39,458 nt of DNA from an uncultured Pyrinomonadaceae bacterium (GTDB taxonomy: Bacteria > Acidobacteriota > Blastocatellia > Pyrinomonadales > Pyrinomonadaceae). Of this stretch, positions 16,263-24,678 are shown piece by piece (positions within the stretch are counted from its first letter, which is position 1; each line of letters starts with the position of its first letter). The stretch spans positions 1 through 39,458 of the forward strand of contig CADCUR010000044.1 in NCBI GenBank assembly GCA_902805935.1, written 5' to 3'. The position numbers and the translations under genes are program-made. A model generated the notes under the pieces. The model made no database searches. It was not told where the DNA came from and saw nothing but the letters and a program-made list of their open reading frames with translations.

Positions 16263-18638
16263 TTATCGAAGCGCAAATTTGCCCGTTTGATTGCCGATCA
16301 TCACCGTAAAATCGCCCGGTTCGACGATTGGTTTGTTGTCGGTGTTGATGAACGAAAAATCATCGCGATTCAGTTTAAACGTCAGAGTTTTGCTCTGATT
16401 CGGTTCGAGATAAATTTTCGCAAAGCGTTTCACACGCTTTCCGGCAGGCGAAAGCGTCGCCACTTCGTCGCGCAAATATAAAATCACGGTTTCCTTTCCG
16501 GCTCGCGCGCCGGTGTTTTTGACATCAACGCTGACGCTTATTTCGCCCGTCATCGGAATCGAAGTTTGATTGAGTTTCAAGTTGCTGTATTCGTATGTCG
16601 TATAACTCAAGCCGTGACCGAACGGAAACTGCGGCTTGTTGGCGACGTTGCCGAAAGCCGTCTCTTCGGTTTCAAACAATTTGTGGTCATACACGATCAG
16701 ATTATTCGGATTGCGCGGGTAAGTGAACGGCAGTTTTCCGTTCGGGTTGTAATCGCCGAAGAGAACGTCGGCGATTGCCGTTCCGCCTTCGTTGCTCGGA
16801 TTAAGGGCGAGCAAAATTCCCGGCACGCGGTCGGCGATGCGGCTGATGACGCGCGGGCGACCTTCGACCATCACGACGACGACCGGTTTTCCGGCGGCGA
16901 TAATCGCTTCGGCGAATTTCAACTGCGTTTCCGGCAGCGTTAGATCGGTGATGTTGCCCGGCGTTTCGGTGTAAGAACCTTCGCCGAGACACAGCACGAC
17001 GACATCCGCGTCCTTCGCTTCGTCAACCGCTTTTTTGATGTCAACTTCCTCGTCAACGTCGGTCGGCGTCGAGTTTGAAGGCGAGCCGGGTTTGCGCGTG
17101 ATGCGGGTTCCCTGAACGAACTCGAAATTCTTTTTTCCAACCTTCGACTCAATCGCGGCGCGAATCGTCATTTTATCTTTCGGATACAGCGACGGCTCGG
17201 AGCCTTGCCAAACCCAAGTCCAGCCGTTGTTCAGCGAAATTAAAGAATCGGCGGTCGGTCCCGTGACCAGAACTTTTTTGTTTTTCGAAAGCGGCAGAAT
17301 GTTGTTGTCGTTTTTCAGTAAAGTTAAAGATTCGCGGGCGGCTTGCAGACTGACCTGCGCGTATTCCGGTTTGCCGAAATTGTTTCTGGCTGACGGCGAC
17401 GGCATCGGATTTTCAAACAATCCCAAGTCGTATTTGACTTTCAAAATACGGCGCACGGCTTGGTCAATGCGCGTCATCGGAACCTTCTTTTCTTTGACGA
17501 GTTCGATTAAAAGGTCTGCGAAACTGTAATCGAGCGGCACCATACTCATATCAATTCCGGCATTGACCGCCATTCGCGTCGCTTCCTTTTCGTCTTTGGC
17601 GACCTTCCAGAACGTGACGAGTTTTTTAATATCTTCCCAATCCGAGACAACAAAACCGTCGAACTTCATTTCGCCGTAAAGCATATCGGTCAGGATTTTT
17701 TTGTTGACGTGACCGGGAATGCCGTTAATTTCCGCCGAATTGACCATCACCGTCCGCGCTCCGCCTTTAATCGAAGCGGCAAACGGCGGCATCACGTATT
17801 CGCGCAGGTAGCTTTCGGGAATTAGCGCGGGCGTGCGGTCTCTGCCGGTTAAGGGCAAACTGTAACCCATATAATGTTTGAGCGACGACGCGACATGTTT
17901 CTCCGAACCGATGTCCTGACCTTCCAATCCGCGCACGAACGTCGCGCCCATCACCGACGCGAGATACGGGTCCTCGCCGAAAGTTTCCCAAAACCGCGCC
18001 CACAAAGGCTGCCGACCAATATCTAAAACCGGCGAAAAACTCCACGGAATCGCCGCCGCGCGCGTCTCCATCGCCGTAATTTCCGCCGCCTTCAGCATCA
18101 ATGCCGGATTCCACGTCGCCGCCATTCCAATTTCCTGCGGAAAAAGCGTCGCGCCCTGCACATAATTCGCGCCGTGAATCGAATCAATGCCGTAAAGATT
18201 CGGAATTTTCAGTCTGGTTTTCATCGAAGCGTCCTGAATTTTCCCGATCATTTCGTGCCATTTATCAACGGTCAAAGCCTGGTCGCTGACGTTCAGAAAT
18301 GAACCGACGCCGTATTTGTTAATCGCTTTGTCGAGTTTCGCCGGGTCAACCTGCACGTTTTGATCCGAGCCGGTAACATACATTCCCATCGTGAGCTGTG
18401 TCATCTGCCCGACTTTTTCTTCCAGAGTCATTTTCTTCAGCAACGCTTCGACCCGTGCCGTATTGTCGCGGACGGGGCGCGGTTTGCGCGTCATTTCCTT
18501 GAAAAAAACGTCGCTGTCGGTAATTTCCCGATTGACCAAACCGCGAACGTCATTCGTTTGAGCGAAACTTTGTTGTAGGGGCGTGCAAAAGGTTGCGGCG
18601 AGCAGCGCGATATTTAATAATAAAGCTGTAACTTTCAT
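16263..18638 (-). CDS. Secreted GH3 beta-glucosidase (BglX-like)
   Basis: Glycoside hydrolase family 3, 791 aa, with a signal peptide ending near SFAQ. The N-terminal barrel carries the nucleophile Asp333 in FVVSDWEDI, the substrate-binding Lys254-His255 (LKHYMGY) and the GIDSIHG block. The second alpha/beta domain (about 400-640) follows, then a C-terminal fibronectin-III-like domain (about 690-785, VSVDVKNTGARAGKE). It would release glucose from non-reducing ends of beta-glucan oligosaccharides in the periplasm or outside. The start is preceded by AAAGGAC. It is the first gene of the minus-strand glycosidase run and a sigma70-like promoter sits just upstream. Confidence 0.93.
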   Translation of the reverse strand: MKVTALLLNIALLAATFCTPLQQSFAQTNDVRGLVNREITDSDVFFKEMTRKPRPVRDNTARVEALLKKMTLEEKVGQMTQLTMGMYVTGSDQNVQVDPAKLDKAINKYGVGSFLNVSDQALTVDKWHEMIGKIQDASMKTRLKIPNLYGIDSIHGANYVQGATLFPQEIGMAATWNPALMLKAAEITAMETRAAAIPWSFSPVLDIGRQPLWARFWETFGEDPYLASVMGATFVRGLEGQDIGSEKHVASSLKHYMGYSLPLTGRDRTPALIPESYLREYVMPPFAASIKGGARTVMVNSAEINGIPGHVNKKILTDMLYGEMKFDGFVVSDWEDIKKLVTFWKVAKDEKEATRMAVNAGIDMSMVPLDYSFADLLIELVKEKKVPMTRIDQAVRRILKVKYDLGLFENPMPSPSARNNFGKPEYAQVSLQAARESLTLLKNDNNILPLSKNKKVLVTGPTADSLISLNNGWTWVWQGSEPSLYPKDKMTIRAAIESKVGKKNFEFVQGTRITRKPGSPSNSTPTDVDEEVDIKKAVDEAKDADVVVLCLGEGSYTETPGNITDLTLPETQLKFAEAIIAAGKPVVVVMVEGRPRVISRIADRVPGILLALNPSNEGGTAIADVLFGDYNPNGKLPFTYPRNPNNLIVYDHKLFETEETAFGNVANKPQFPFGHGLSYTTYEYSNLKLNQTSIPMTGEISVSVDVKNTGARAGKETVILYLRDEVATLSPAGKRVKRFAKIYLEPNQSKTLTFKLNRDDFSFINTDNKPIVEPGDFTVMIGNQTGKFALR

Positions 18639-18688
18639 TAGATTTTAAATGTCCTTTAGAAAAAGCAGGGATTGGAAAACTTTCAGTT

Positions 18689-18717
18689 ATTCTATTTTAT
18701 TCGTTAAAATACTGCAA
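18689..18717 (-). promoter_or_regulatory. Candidate promoter of the GH3-to-ROK-regulator operon
   Basis: On the minus strand, TTGCAG (18717-18712), a 17-base spacer and TAGAAT (18694-18689) lie about 50 bases ahead of the GH3 start. Both boxes match sigma70 consensus at 4-5 of 6 positions. On the plus strand a weaker pair (TTCAGT at 18682-18687 and TAAAAT at 18705-18710, spacer 17) overlaps it and could serve the gene at 18767. Confidence 0.5.
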
Positions 18718-18766
18718 GCAAAATGAATTGGGCGTGCCGACAAAAGATTGGAAAGGAGAAATAACG

Positions 18767-19291
18767 ATGATATTCAAACGGCAAAATTTAGTTTCGTTTC
18801 TAATGCTTTTCGCGCTTCTTTTCGCGGCAAGCGCGGCGGTCAAAGCGCAGGAAAAAGCTGCGCCGGAAATTTTAGCTGAGACCGCAGCGGCGCGCATTGT
18901 GCCGACGAGCTTTTATTTCGCCGGGCAGAGCGCGCCGACACAAGTTAGAAATTCGGCGGTCGCGCGTCTCGGCAAGGATCGCCACGTTATCGCCGGAATG
19001 GTGGACACTTCCGGCTATTCGACCGAAATCAGCGACAAATATGAAGGCTTTTTCATCACCGATTCGCCCATCGTCATCGGCGGCAAAGAATTGGCGACGG
19101 GCGCCTACGGCTTCGGCTTCTCGTCCGCCGGCAAACTGCGTATTTTCGATTTAAGCGGTGCAGAAATAATGTCGGTCGAAACCGCAAATGACAAGGAAAT
19201 GAAACGTCCGCGTCCGCTGATGATGAGTATCGCCGCCGACGGCGTGCGATTTTACAAAGGAAAAAATTACGCGATTATTGCAGCAAAGTAA
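18767..19291 (+). CDS. Secreted hypothetical protein, unrecognised family
   Basis: 174 aa from the ATG at 18767, fixed by AAAGGAG at 18752-18758. A signal peptide is clear (hydrophobic LMLFALLFAASAAVKAQ). I do not recognise the mature part. It is a compact, mostly beta-looking domain with FYFAGQSAPTQVRNSA, DKYEGFFITDSPI and GAYGFGFSSAGKLRIFDLSG blocks and no cysteines or catalytic signature. It stands alone on the plus strand between two long minus-strand runs, and is divergent from the GH3 operon with shared promoter space. Confidence 0.75.
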   Translation: MIFKRQNLVSFLMLFALLFAASAAVKAQEKAAPEILAETAAARIVPTSFYFAGQSAPTQVRNSAVARLGKDRHVIAGMVDTSGYSTEISDKYEGFFITDSPIVIGGKELATGAYGFGFSSAGKLRIFDLSGAEIMSVETANDKEMKRPRPLMMSIAADGVRFYKGKNYAIIAAK

Positions 19292-19334
19292 AATTCAAGT
19301 TTCTCTCCAACAGTAAATCAAACACAGAATATTC

Positions 19335-19390
19335 AGCGGCGAACGACGCGAATTAAAAATAAAAAAAAATAATTCGCGTCGTTCGCCGCT
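19335..19390. terminator. Bidirectional terminator formed by a 21-bp perfect inverted repeat
   Basis: The 21-base arm at 19335-19355 (AGCGGCGAACGACGCG...) is exactly complemented at 19370-19390, with an A-rich 14-base loop. It sits between the convergent genes ending at 19291 and 19401 and could stop transcription from both sides. The perfect arms and GC-rich core would also suit a mobile palindromic element. Confidence 0.7.
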
Positions 19391-19400
19391 AATTCCCTTT

Positions 19401-20414
19401 CTAAAAATTAGCGGGCGTTTCCCAGTTTCTTGATTCGGCGGCGCGGAAAATGGCTTCGATGACCGCCGTATTTTTCAATGAGTCTTCGAGCGAAATCGCC
19501 GGTTCGAAGTTTTCAATAATCGCCTGCGAAAACAAATCGCCCTGAGTCGTATATTGATTGGCGGCAGGAATTTTCATCACTTCAATTGTTTCGCCGAACA
19601 AACCCGCGCCGTCGTCAACCAAAATTACGGTCGGCTCATCAACCGGAATATTAAACGGAATTTCGACTTCGACGCGCCCGATTGTGCCGAAAAACTGCAT
19701 TCGCTGATACGGCACAAGCTGTGTTCCGCAGGTAAAAGTTGATTGGCAGGAAGGAAAATCCAAAATCGCCGACGTTAATTTATCAATTTTCGATTCATCA
19801 TCGCGTTTAATCAACGCCGCAACTCTTTTCGGCTCTTCGCCTGTGATAAATCGTGAAAGGTTGATGCAGTAACAGCCGATGTCGAAAAGCGCACCGCCGC
19901 CCGTTTCCGTTCGGTTGCGAATGTTAGAAGCGTCGTCGTTGTAATAACTGAAAAATCCGGTAATCGCCTGCAATTTGCCGATGTTTCCGGCACGCACGAA
20001 ATCGCGCACGGCGAGCCATTGCGGATGGGAGCGCACCATAAACGCTTCCTGAATTCTCACGCCGGTTCGCTCCCGCGTTTCGATTAATTTTCCGGCTTCT
20101 TGCGTCGTCAGCGCGAGTGGTTTTTCGCACAAAACGTGCTTTCCGGCTTCCGCCGCTTTAATTGTCCATTCGACGTGCAGATTGTTCGGCAGCGGATTGT
20201 AAACCGCGTCAATTTCTCGGTCGGCGAACAGTTCTTCGTAAGAGCCGTAAAATTTCGGAACGTTTAAATCTTCGGCGGCGCGCTGCGCCTTACTCGCGCT
20301 TCTCGACGCAATCGCCGTAACTTCGCAGTAATCTCCCGCCTGCATCGCCGGAATTACTTTTTTTAGAGCGATATTTGCCGCGCCCAAAATGCCCCAGCGA
20401 ATTTTTCTCCACAT
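19401..20414 (-). CDS. Gfo/Idh/MocA-family oxidoreductase
   Basis: 337 aa cytoplasmic NAD(P)-dependent sugar or polyol dehydrogenase. The Rossmann nucleotide site is GILGAANIA (residues 8-16), and the family signature EKP (Glu97-Lys98-Pro99 in HVLCEKPLAL) and the GGGALFDIGCYCINLSRF block are present, the latter with the catalytic His of many members replaced by Asn. Members act on glucose, inositol, xylose dimers, N-acetyl sugars and others, so the substrate is open. It follows the small secreted-protein gene by 102 bases and is the last gene before the terminator at 19335-19390. Confidence 0.87.
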   Translation of the reverse strand: MWRKIRWGILGAANIALKKVIPAMQAGDYCEVTAIASRSASKAQRAAEDLNVPKFYGSYEELFADREIDAVYNPLPNNLHVEWTIKAAEAGKHVLCEKPLALTTQEAGKLIETRERTGVRIQEAFMVRSHPQWLAVRDFVRAGNIGKLQAITGFFSYYNDDASNIRNRTETGGGALFDIGCYCINLSRFITGEEPKRVAALIKRDDESKIDKLTSAILDFPSCQSTFTCGTQLVPYQRMQFFGTIGRVEVEIPFNIPVDEPTVILVDDGAGLFGETIEVMKIPAANQYTTQGDLFSQAIIENFEPAISLEDSLKNTAVIEAIFRAAESRNWETPANF

Positions 20415-20516
20415 AATTCTTCACGGACTGAGATCGAAAAATTTTATCGTTACAGAGATTTTTTTACCTTGCGGAGCAAACTGTAAAACCAAGCGGAAAG
20501 CGAGCGCACACGCGCT

Positions 20517-21173
20517 TTATTGTCCGCCCGACGCCGATTTTTGCGCTTTGGCGTCGAGCAACGCGCTCAGTTCAATGATTTTCTCCAGATCGAGCTTGGC
20601 TTTGTCAGAAACTTGAGCGTCAACCGTTCGCAAATTTTGAAACATCGAACTCGTCGCAAAGCTGCCGATGGCATTGTCCAAATCTACGATCAAATCCCGT
20701 ACGCTTTTCGCCGGTTTTGTTTCCTTTTTAATTTCGTCATCTTTCTTTTCTTCTTTTTTCACGTCCGCATTTTCGATTGGCGGCGCGGGAAACAGATTTG
20801 AATGCAGACGCGTCGCACTGCGGTTGATTTCCAGCGCTGATTTGCCGATTTGCGCGTAATCAATTTTGCCGCTGCTTTGGTAAGTTTTGATGACGGCATC
20901 CTGCGACAGTTGAATCCGCTCGTAATCCGTTTTGATTTCGTCGTATTTCGCGGCTAAACGGTCTTCGGCTTGTGCCGTTGCCGGATTTACTGCCGATTTG
21001 CCGTTTTTTTTCGCGTCGCGCTCAATGCGGTCCATTTCGACGGAACGCTTTTTAACATCCGTGTCGCGCAAATCTTTATCGCCCGCGCCCGGCGGCGGAG
21101 TTACCTGCGCATAAATGTTTGAACAAATTGCCGTCGAAAAAACGAGAGCGATTAAAAGAAACAATTTTTTCAT
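20517..21173 (-). CDS. Small secreted protein of an unrecognised family (paralogue of 7404-7994)
   Basis: 218 aa from the ATG at 21173, set by a near-perfect GGAGG eight bases upstream. The signal peptide ends near NIYAQ. Shared blocks with the protein at 7404 include RSVEMDRIERDA, YERIQ, EINRSATRLHSNLFPAPP and LDNAIGSFATSSMFQN. Between SNLFPAPP and the C-terminal block lies a run of alternating Lys and acidic residues (about 25 aa). No known domain is recognised. It is 41 bases behind the second CRTAC1 gene, so it probably belongs to the TPR-CRTAC1 transcript, tying this unknown family to CRTAC1 genes. The other copy at 7404 also adjoins a CRTAC1 relic. Confidence 0.78.
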   Translation of the reverse strand: MKKLFLLIALVFSTAICSNIYAQVTPPPGAGDKDLRDTDVKKRSVEMDRIERDAKKNGKSAVNPATAQAEDRLAAKYDEIKTDYERIQLSQDAVIKTYQSSGKIDYAQIGKSALEINRSATRLHSNLFPAPPIENADVKKEEKKDDEIKKETKPAKSVRDLIVDLDNAIGSFATSSMFQNLRTVDAQVSDKAKLDLEKIIELSALLDAKAQKSASGGQ

Positions 21174-21214
21174 TTGATTGACCTCCAAAATTCAACGATT
21201 TCCAAAAAAATATT

Positions 21215-22930
21215 TTAACGCGCGTGGTAAACGCCCGTAGTGGTGATGCCTTTATTTTGCGTCACGGTTAAGATGCGGTTCGGCGCAGCACCGGAAATTG
21301 TTTCAGTTTTGCCGTCGCTCCAGCGCACTTCGACCGCTTCGATTTTCTCGCTGATGTTGAGTCCGAAGTGAAGCCGAAAATCGTTTTGCGACAGATAACT
21401 CGCTCCGGCTTCGACTGTTTGCGTCATTCGGCGTTTGTCAGTTTTCACGTTGATTCGCGCGCCCACCGCGTCTTTGTTTTTGCCGTTTTGCACGAGTTTG
21501 AACGTGACGCTCTGATTCGCGTTTTCGCTTGTATTCAATAAGACCGTTGGCGGCTCGCCGAGATTCGTGACGACGACATCAATCAAACCGTCGTTGTTCA
21601 AATCGCCGAAAGCCGCGCCGCGTCTGGATTTCAGAGGCAGATTCTGCAAACCCGCGCCTTTCGTCGCGTCGTCGAATTTACCGTCGCCGGTATTGCGGTG
21701 TAGCAGAAAATGCTGGCGAAAACCTTGCTGCGTGTCGCTTTTGGCAAACTCGATTTGCGGATAGACGTGACCGTTCACGACAAATAAATCGAGCCAGCCG
21801 TCGTTGTCAAAATCCACCAAACCCGTTCCCCAGCCGACGAACGGCTTGCTCGGCTGCCCGACTTTTGTTTCGAGCGAAACGTCCAAAAAACCTTTCACAC
21901 CCAAGTTTCGGTAAAGCGTGTTCGGCTCGTTGTCGAAATTTGTTGTGAATAAATCGAGTTTGCCGTCGTTGTCGTAATCGCCCCACGCCACGCCCATCGA
22001 ACCCTGTTCAACGCCGTCGCCGCTATAGCTTGTGCCGGTTTGAAATCCGACATCCGCGAAAGTGCCGTCGCGGTTATTTTTGTATAAATAATTCGGCGTC
22101 CCGTCGTCGGCGACATATAAATCAAGCCAGCCGTCGTCATCGTAATCGCCCCAAATCGCGCCCAAACCGTAATACTTTTCTTTGTCGGCAACGCCGATTT
22201 TTTCAGCTATTTCTTCAAAAGTTCCGTCGCCCCGGTTGCGGTAAAAATAATCGCGCTCGCCCGGCAGCCCGCGGGGACCGCACTGAACGCGAATGTTTTT
22301 GAAAGAGCAAGTTTGCGAACTTCCAAAGACCGGCAGATTATTTAAATCGAGCAAAACGTAACCGGCGATGAAAACGTCCAAATCACCGTCGCGGTCGTAA
22401 TCTGCCCACGCCGCGCCGGTTTGAAACCCCTCGCCTTTTAAGTTGGTTTTTTCCGTTGCGTCTTCATATTTGCATCCGCCTTTGCCGCGATAAACGGCGT
22501 TTCCGCCGAAACCGGTGACGAACAAATCCAACACGCCGTCGCTGTCATAATCAACCGCTGTCACGCTCATTCCCCATCCTTTGCGCGTCAAATTCGCCGA
22601 TTGCGTGATGTTTTCAAACGTCGGCGTTTTCGACTTTTCAGGATTGATTTGCCGGTAAAGCGTCACGAACAAATCGCCGCCTTTTTTGAAATTTTCGACC
22701 GACGAGCCGTTGATCGTCGCCGCGTCCAAAAAATTATCGTTGTCGCAATCAAAAACCGCTGCTCCGCCGCTCATCGATTCGACGATATAGCGATTTTCGG
22801 GCGTTGAAACATGCGCAGCATTCATCCCGCTCGCCGCCGAAACGTCCGTGAAAGTAATCGCGGAGCTTTGCGCGACGGCGGTAATTCGCACGAAAATAAT
22901 CAAAGCTGTAAAGATAAATAACCTTCGCAT
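21215..22930 (-). CDS. Secreted CRTAC1-family protein (FG-GAP/VCBS repeats plus ASPIC/UnbV domain)
   Basis: 571 aa, exported (signal peptide ending near ITAVAQ). A beta-propeller of calcium-loop FG-GAP/VCBS repeats covers about residues 30-450, with DxDxDGxxDL motifs such as DYDSDGVLDLFV, DYDRDGDLDVFI, DYDDDGWLDLYV and DFDNDGWLDLFV. The C-terminal ASPIC/UnbV domain (about 480-565) has GARINVKT, SYLSQNDFRLHFGL and VEVRWSDGK. The family resembles animal CRTAC1 and integrin-alpha propellers and is presumed to bind ligands at the surface; no enzyme activity is established. The start is 23 bases after the stop of a second, homologous CRTAC1 gene, pointing to tandem duplication. Confidence 0.9.
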   Translation of the reverse strand: MRRLFIFTALIIFVRITAVAQSSAITFTDVSAASGMNAAHVSTPENRYIVESMSGGAAVFDCDNDNFLDAATINGSSVENFKKGGDLFVTLYRQINPEKSKTPTFENITQSANLTRKGWGMSVTAVDYDSDGVLDLFVTGFGGNAVYRGKGGCKYEDATEKTNLKGEGFQTGAAWADYDRDGDLDVFIAGYVLLDLNNLPVFGSSQTCSFKNIRVQCGPRGLPGERDYFYRNRGDGTFEEIAEKIGVADKEKYYGLGAIWGDYDDDGWLDLYVADDGTPNYLYKNNRDGTFADVGFQTGTSYSGDGVEQGSMGVAWGDYDNDGKLDLFTTNFDNEPNTLYRNLGVKGFLDVSLETKVGQPSKPFVGWGTGLVDFDNDGWLDLFVVNGHVYPQIEFAKSDTQQGFRQHFLLHRNTGDGKFDDATKGAGLQNLPLKSRRGAAFGDLNNDGLIDVVVTNLGEPPTVLLNTSENANQSVTFKLVQNGKNKDAVGARINVKTDKRRMTQTVEAGASYLSQNDFRLHFGLNISEKIEAVEVRWSDGKTETISGAAPNRILTVTQNKGITTTGVYHAR

Positions 22931-22953
22931 CGAGCAATAAATATCGCGTAAAT

Positions 22954-24678
22954 CTATTTCTTCTTCGTGCGGATTTTCTCAAACGGCACAATTCCCTCGC
23001 CTTCCAGAACCGCGTAAAATTTATCCGCCGGTATGTCTTTGAGCGTTTCAATTTTGCCGGAATTCCAGCGAATTTCTATCGAATCAACCTTCGTCGCCTT
23101 GCCGAGTCCGAAATGCACGCGCAAATCGTTTTGTGACAGGTAACTGCCGCCGCTGCGGATTTCTTCGGTCTGCATGACTTTTCCGGTTGTAACTTTGATG
23201 CGCGCGCCGATTGCCAACGGATTTCCCTGCTTCGCGGCGAGTTCCAAAGTTATCCAATGGTTTGACTTGTCACCCTCGTTTTTCAGAACCATCGGCTGGC
23301 TGTCGAGGTCTTCGACGACGACATCAATTTGCCCGTCGTTGTCCAGATCGCCGAACGCCGCGCCGCGCGAAACGCGCAGTTCTGACAAAACCGCGCCGCC
23401 CTGTTTCGTTGCATCGCAGAAAGTTCCGTCGCCGTTGTTAATGAATAAAAGTTTGCCTTGTTTATAGCCCAAGCCCGACGAAATCTGATCCATCTGTGGA
23501 TAAACGTGACCATTGACGACGAATAAATCGAGCCAGGTGTCGTTGTCCAAATCGAAAAATCCGGTTCCCCAGCCGACATACGGGCGCGTGACCTGTGCGA
23601 CTTTGGCAGCGAAAGAAACGTCCGCAAAATCGTATTTGCCGTTGTTGCGGTAAAGCGTGTTGTATTCGTCAACGAAATTCGTCGTGTAAATCGAAAAATT
23701 TCCTGTGTGCAAGTAATCGCCTACCGCCACGCCCATCGAACCTTGCTCGGAACCGTCGCCGCTGACCGCCGTTCCGGTGATTAAGCCTTCTTCGAGGAAT
23801 TTTCCCTTACCGTCGTTGCGGTAGAAAAAATTCGGCGTTGAATCGTTGGCGACGTATGCGTCGAGCCGCCCGGTGTTGCTGAAATCCGACCAGAGCGGCT
23901 GCATTCCGTAATAACCGTCTTTGTCGTCCATTCCGGTTTGTTTAGAAACGTCTGTAAAAGTTCCGTCGCCGTTGTTTTTGAAAAGGCTGTCGCCCGCGCC
24001 TTTCAAACCGCGCGGACCGCACTGCACGTCAACACCGCGAAATTTGCACGTCGGCATCGAGCCGAAAGTCGGCAGATCGTTAAATTTAAAATCAACGTAA
24101 TTGATGACGATTAAATCCAGAAAACCGTCCGCGTCGTAATCGCCGAACGCCGCGCCGACTGACCAGCGACCGTCGGCGACTCCGGCTTTTTTAGTCACGT
24201 CAGCGAAAGTGCCGTCGCCGTTGTTTTGATACAAAACGTTTCCGCCGAGACAGGTTACGTAAATATCCGGCAAATTGTCGTTGTTGAAATCGCCGACCGC
24301 GCCGCCCATCGCGTAGCCGGGAAAACCGACGCCCGCTTTATCGGTCACGTCGGCGAACGTGCCGTCGCCGTTGTTGCGGTAAAGCAGGCTTTTCGAGCGT
24401 TCTTTTTTCAAAGCCATTTCGACAGTCGGCGCGTTCGTGAAATAAATGTCTTGCCAGCCGTCCCGGTCGTAATCAATTAAAAGCACGCCGCCGCTCATTG
24501 ATTCGACGATGTATTTTTTTTCCGGTGCGGAAGTATGAACGAAGTTGATTTTCGTTTGTTTGTAGATGTCGGTTAATTGCGGAATTTTTCGATCTTTGCA
24601 AACGTCCTGTGCCAAAAGGATTTGACCGAACAAAATCGAGATAAAAATTAGCGCAGTCGTAAATTTATAAAAGTTCAT
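22954..24678 (-). CDS. Secreted CRTAC1-family protein (FG-GAP/VCBS repeats plus ASPIC/UnbV domain)
   Basis: 574 aa, signal peptide ending near ILLAQ, same architecture as the gene at 21215. Calcium-loop repeats occur as DYDRDGWQDIYF, DFNNDNLPDIYV, DYDADGFLDLIV, DLDNDTWLDLFV and DLDNDGQIDVVV. The ASPIC/UnbV domain at about 485-560 carries GARIKVTTG, SYLSQNDLRVHFGLG and IEIRWNSGK. Both copies share the YIVESMSGG block near the N-terminus and CxxxxVQCGPRGL in the middle. One repeat (DFSNTGRLDAYV) has lost an acidic residue. Its ATG overlaps the stop of the upstream TPR gene by one base (TAATG), a classic coupling arrangement. Confidence 0.9.
   Translation of the reverse strand: MNFYKFTTALIFISILFGQILLAQDVCKDRKIPQLTDIYKQTKINFVHTSAPEKKYIVESMSGGVLLIDYDRDGWQDIYFTNAPTVEMALKKERSKSLLYRNNGDGTFADVTDKAGVGFPGYAMGGAVGDFNNDNLPDIYVTCLGGNVLYQNNGDGTFADVTKKAGVADGRWSVGAAFGDYDADGFLDLIVINYVDFKFNDLPTFGSMPTCKFRGVDVQCGPRGLKGAGDSLFKNNGDGTFTDVSKQTGMDDKDGYYGMQPLWSDFSNTGRLDAYVANDSTPNFFYRNDGKGKFLEEGLITGTAVSGDGSEQGSMGVAVGDYLHTGNFSIYTTNFVDEYNTLYRNNGKYDFADVSFAAKVAQVTRPYVGWGTGFFDLDNDTWLDLFVVNGHVYPQMDQISSGLGYKQGKLLFINNGDGTFCDATKQGGAVLSELRVSRGAAFGDLDNDGQIDVVVEDLDSQPMVLKNEGDKSNHWITLELAAKQGNPLAIGARIKVTTGKVMQTEEIRSGGSYLSQNDLRVHFGLGKATKVDSIEIRWNSGKIETLKDIPADKFYAVLEGEGIVPFEKIRTKKK

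Noticed and set aside
16148-16276. N-terminal extension of the GH5 protein into the GH3 gene
   Set aside because: The added 43 residues lie ahead of a proper signal peptide and cross the inverted repeat; the start at 16147 is the better choice.
22954-24678. Integrin-like or phage tail propeller protein
   Set aside because: The FG-GAP repeats together with a C-terminal ASPIC/UnbV domain define the bacterial CRTAC1 family; no phage genes are nearby.
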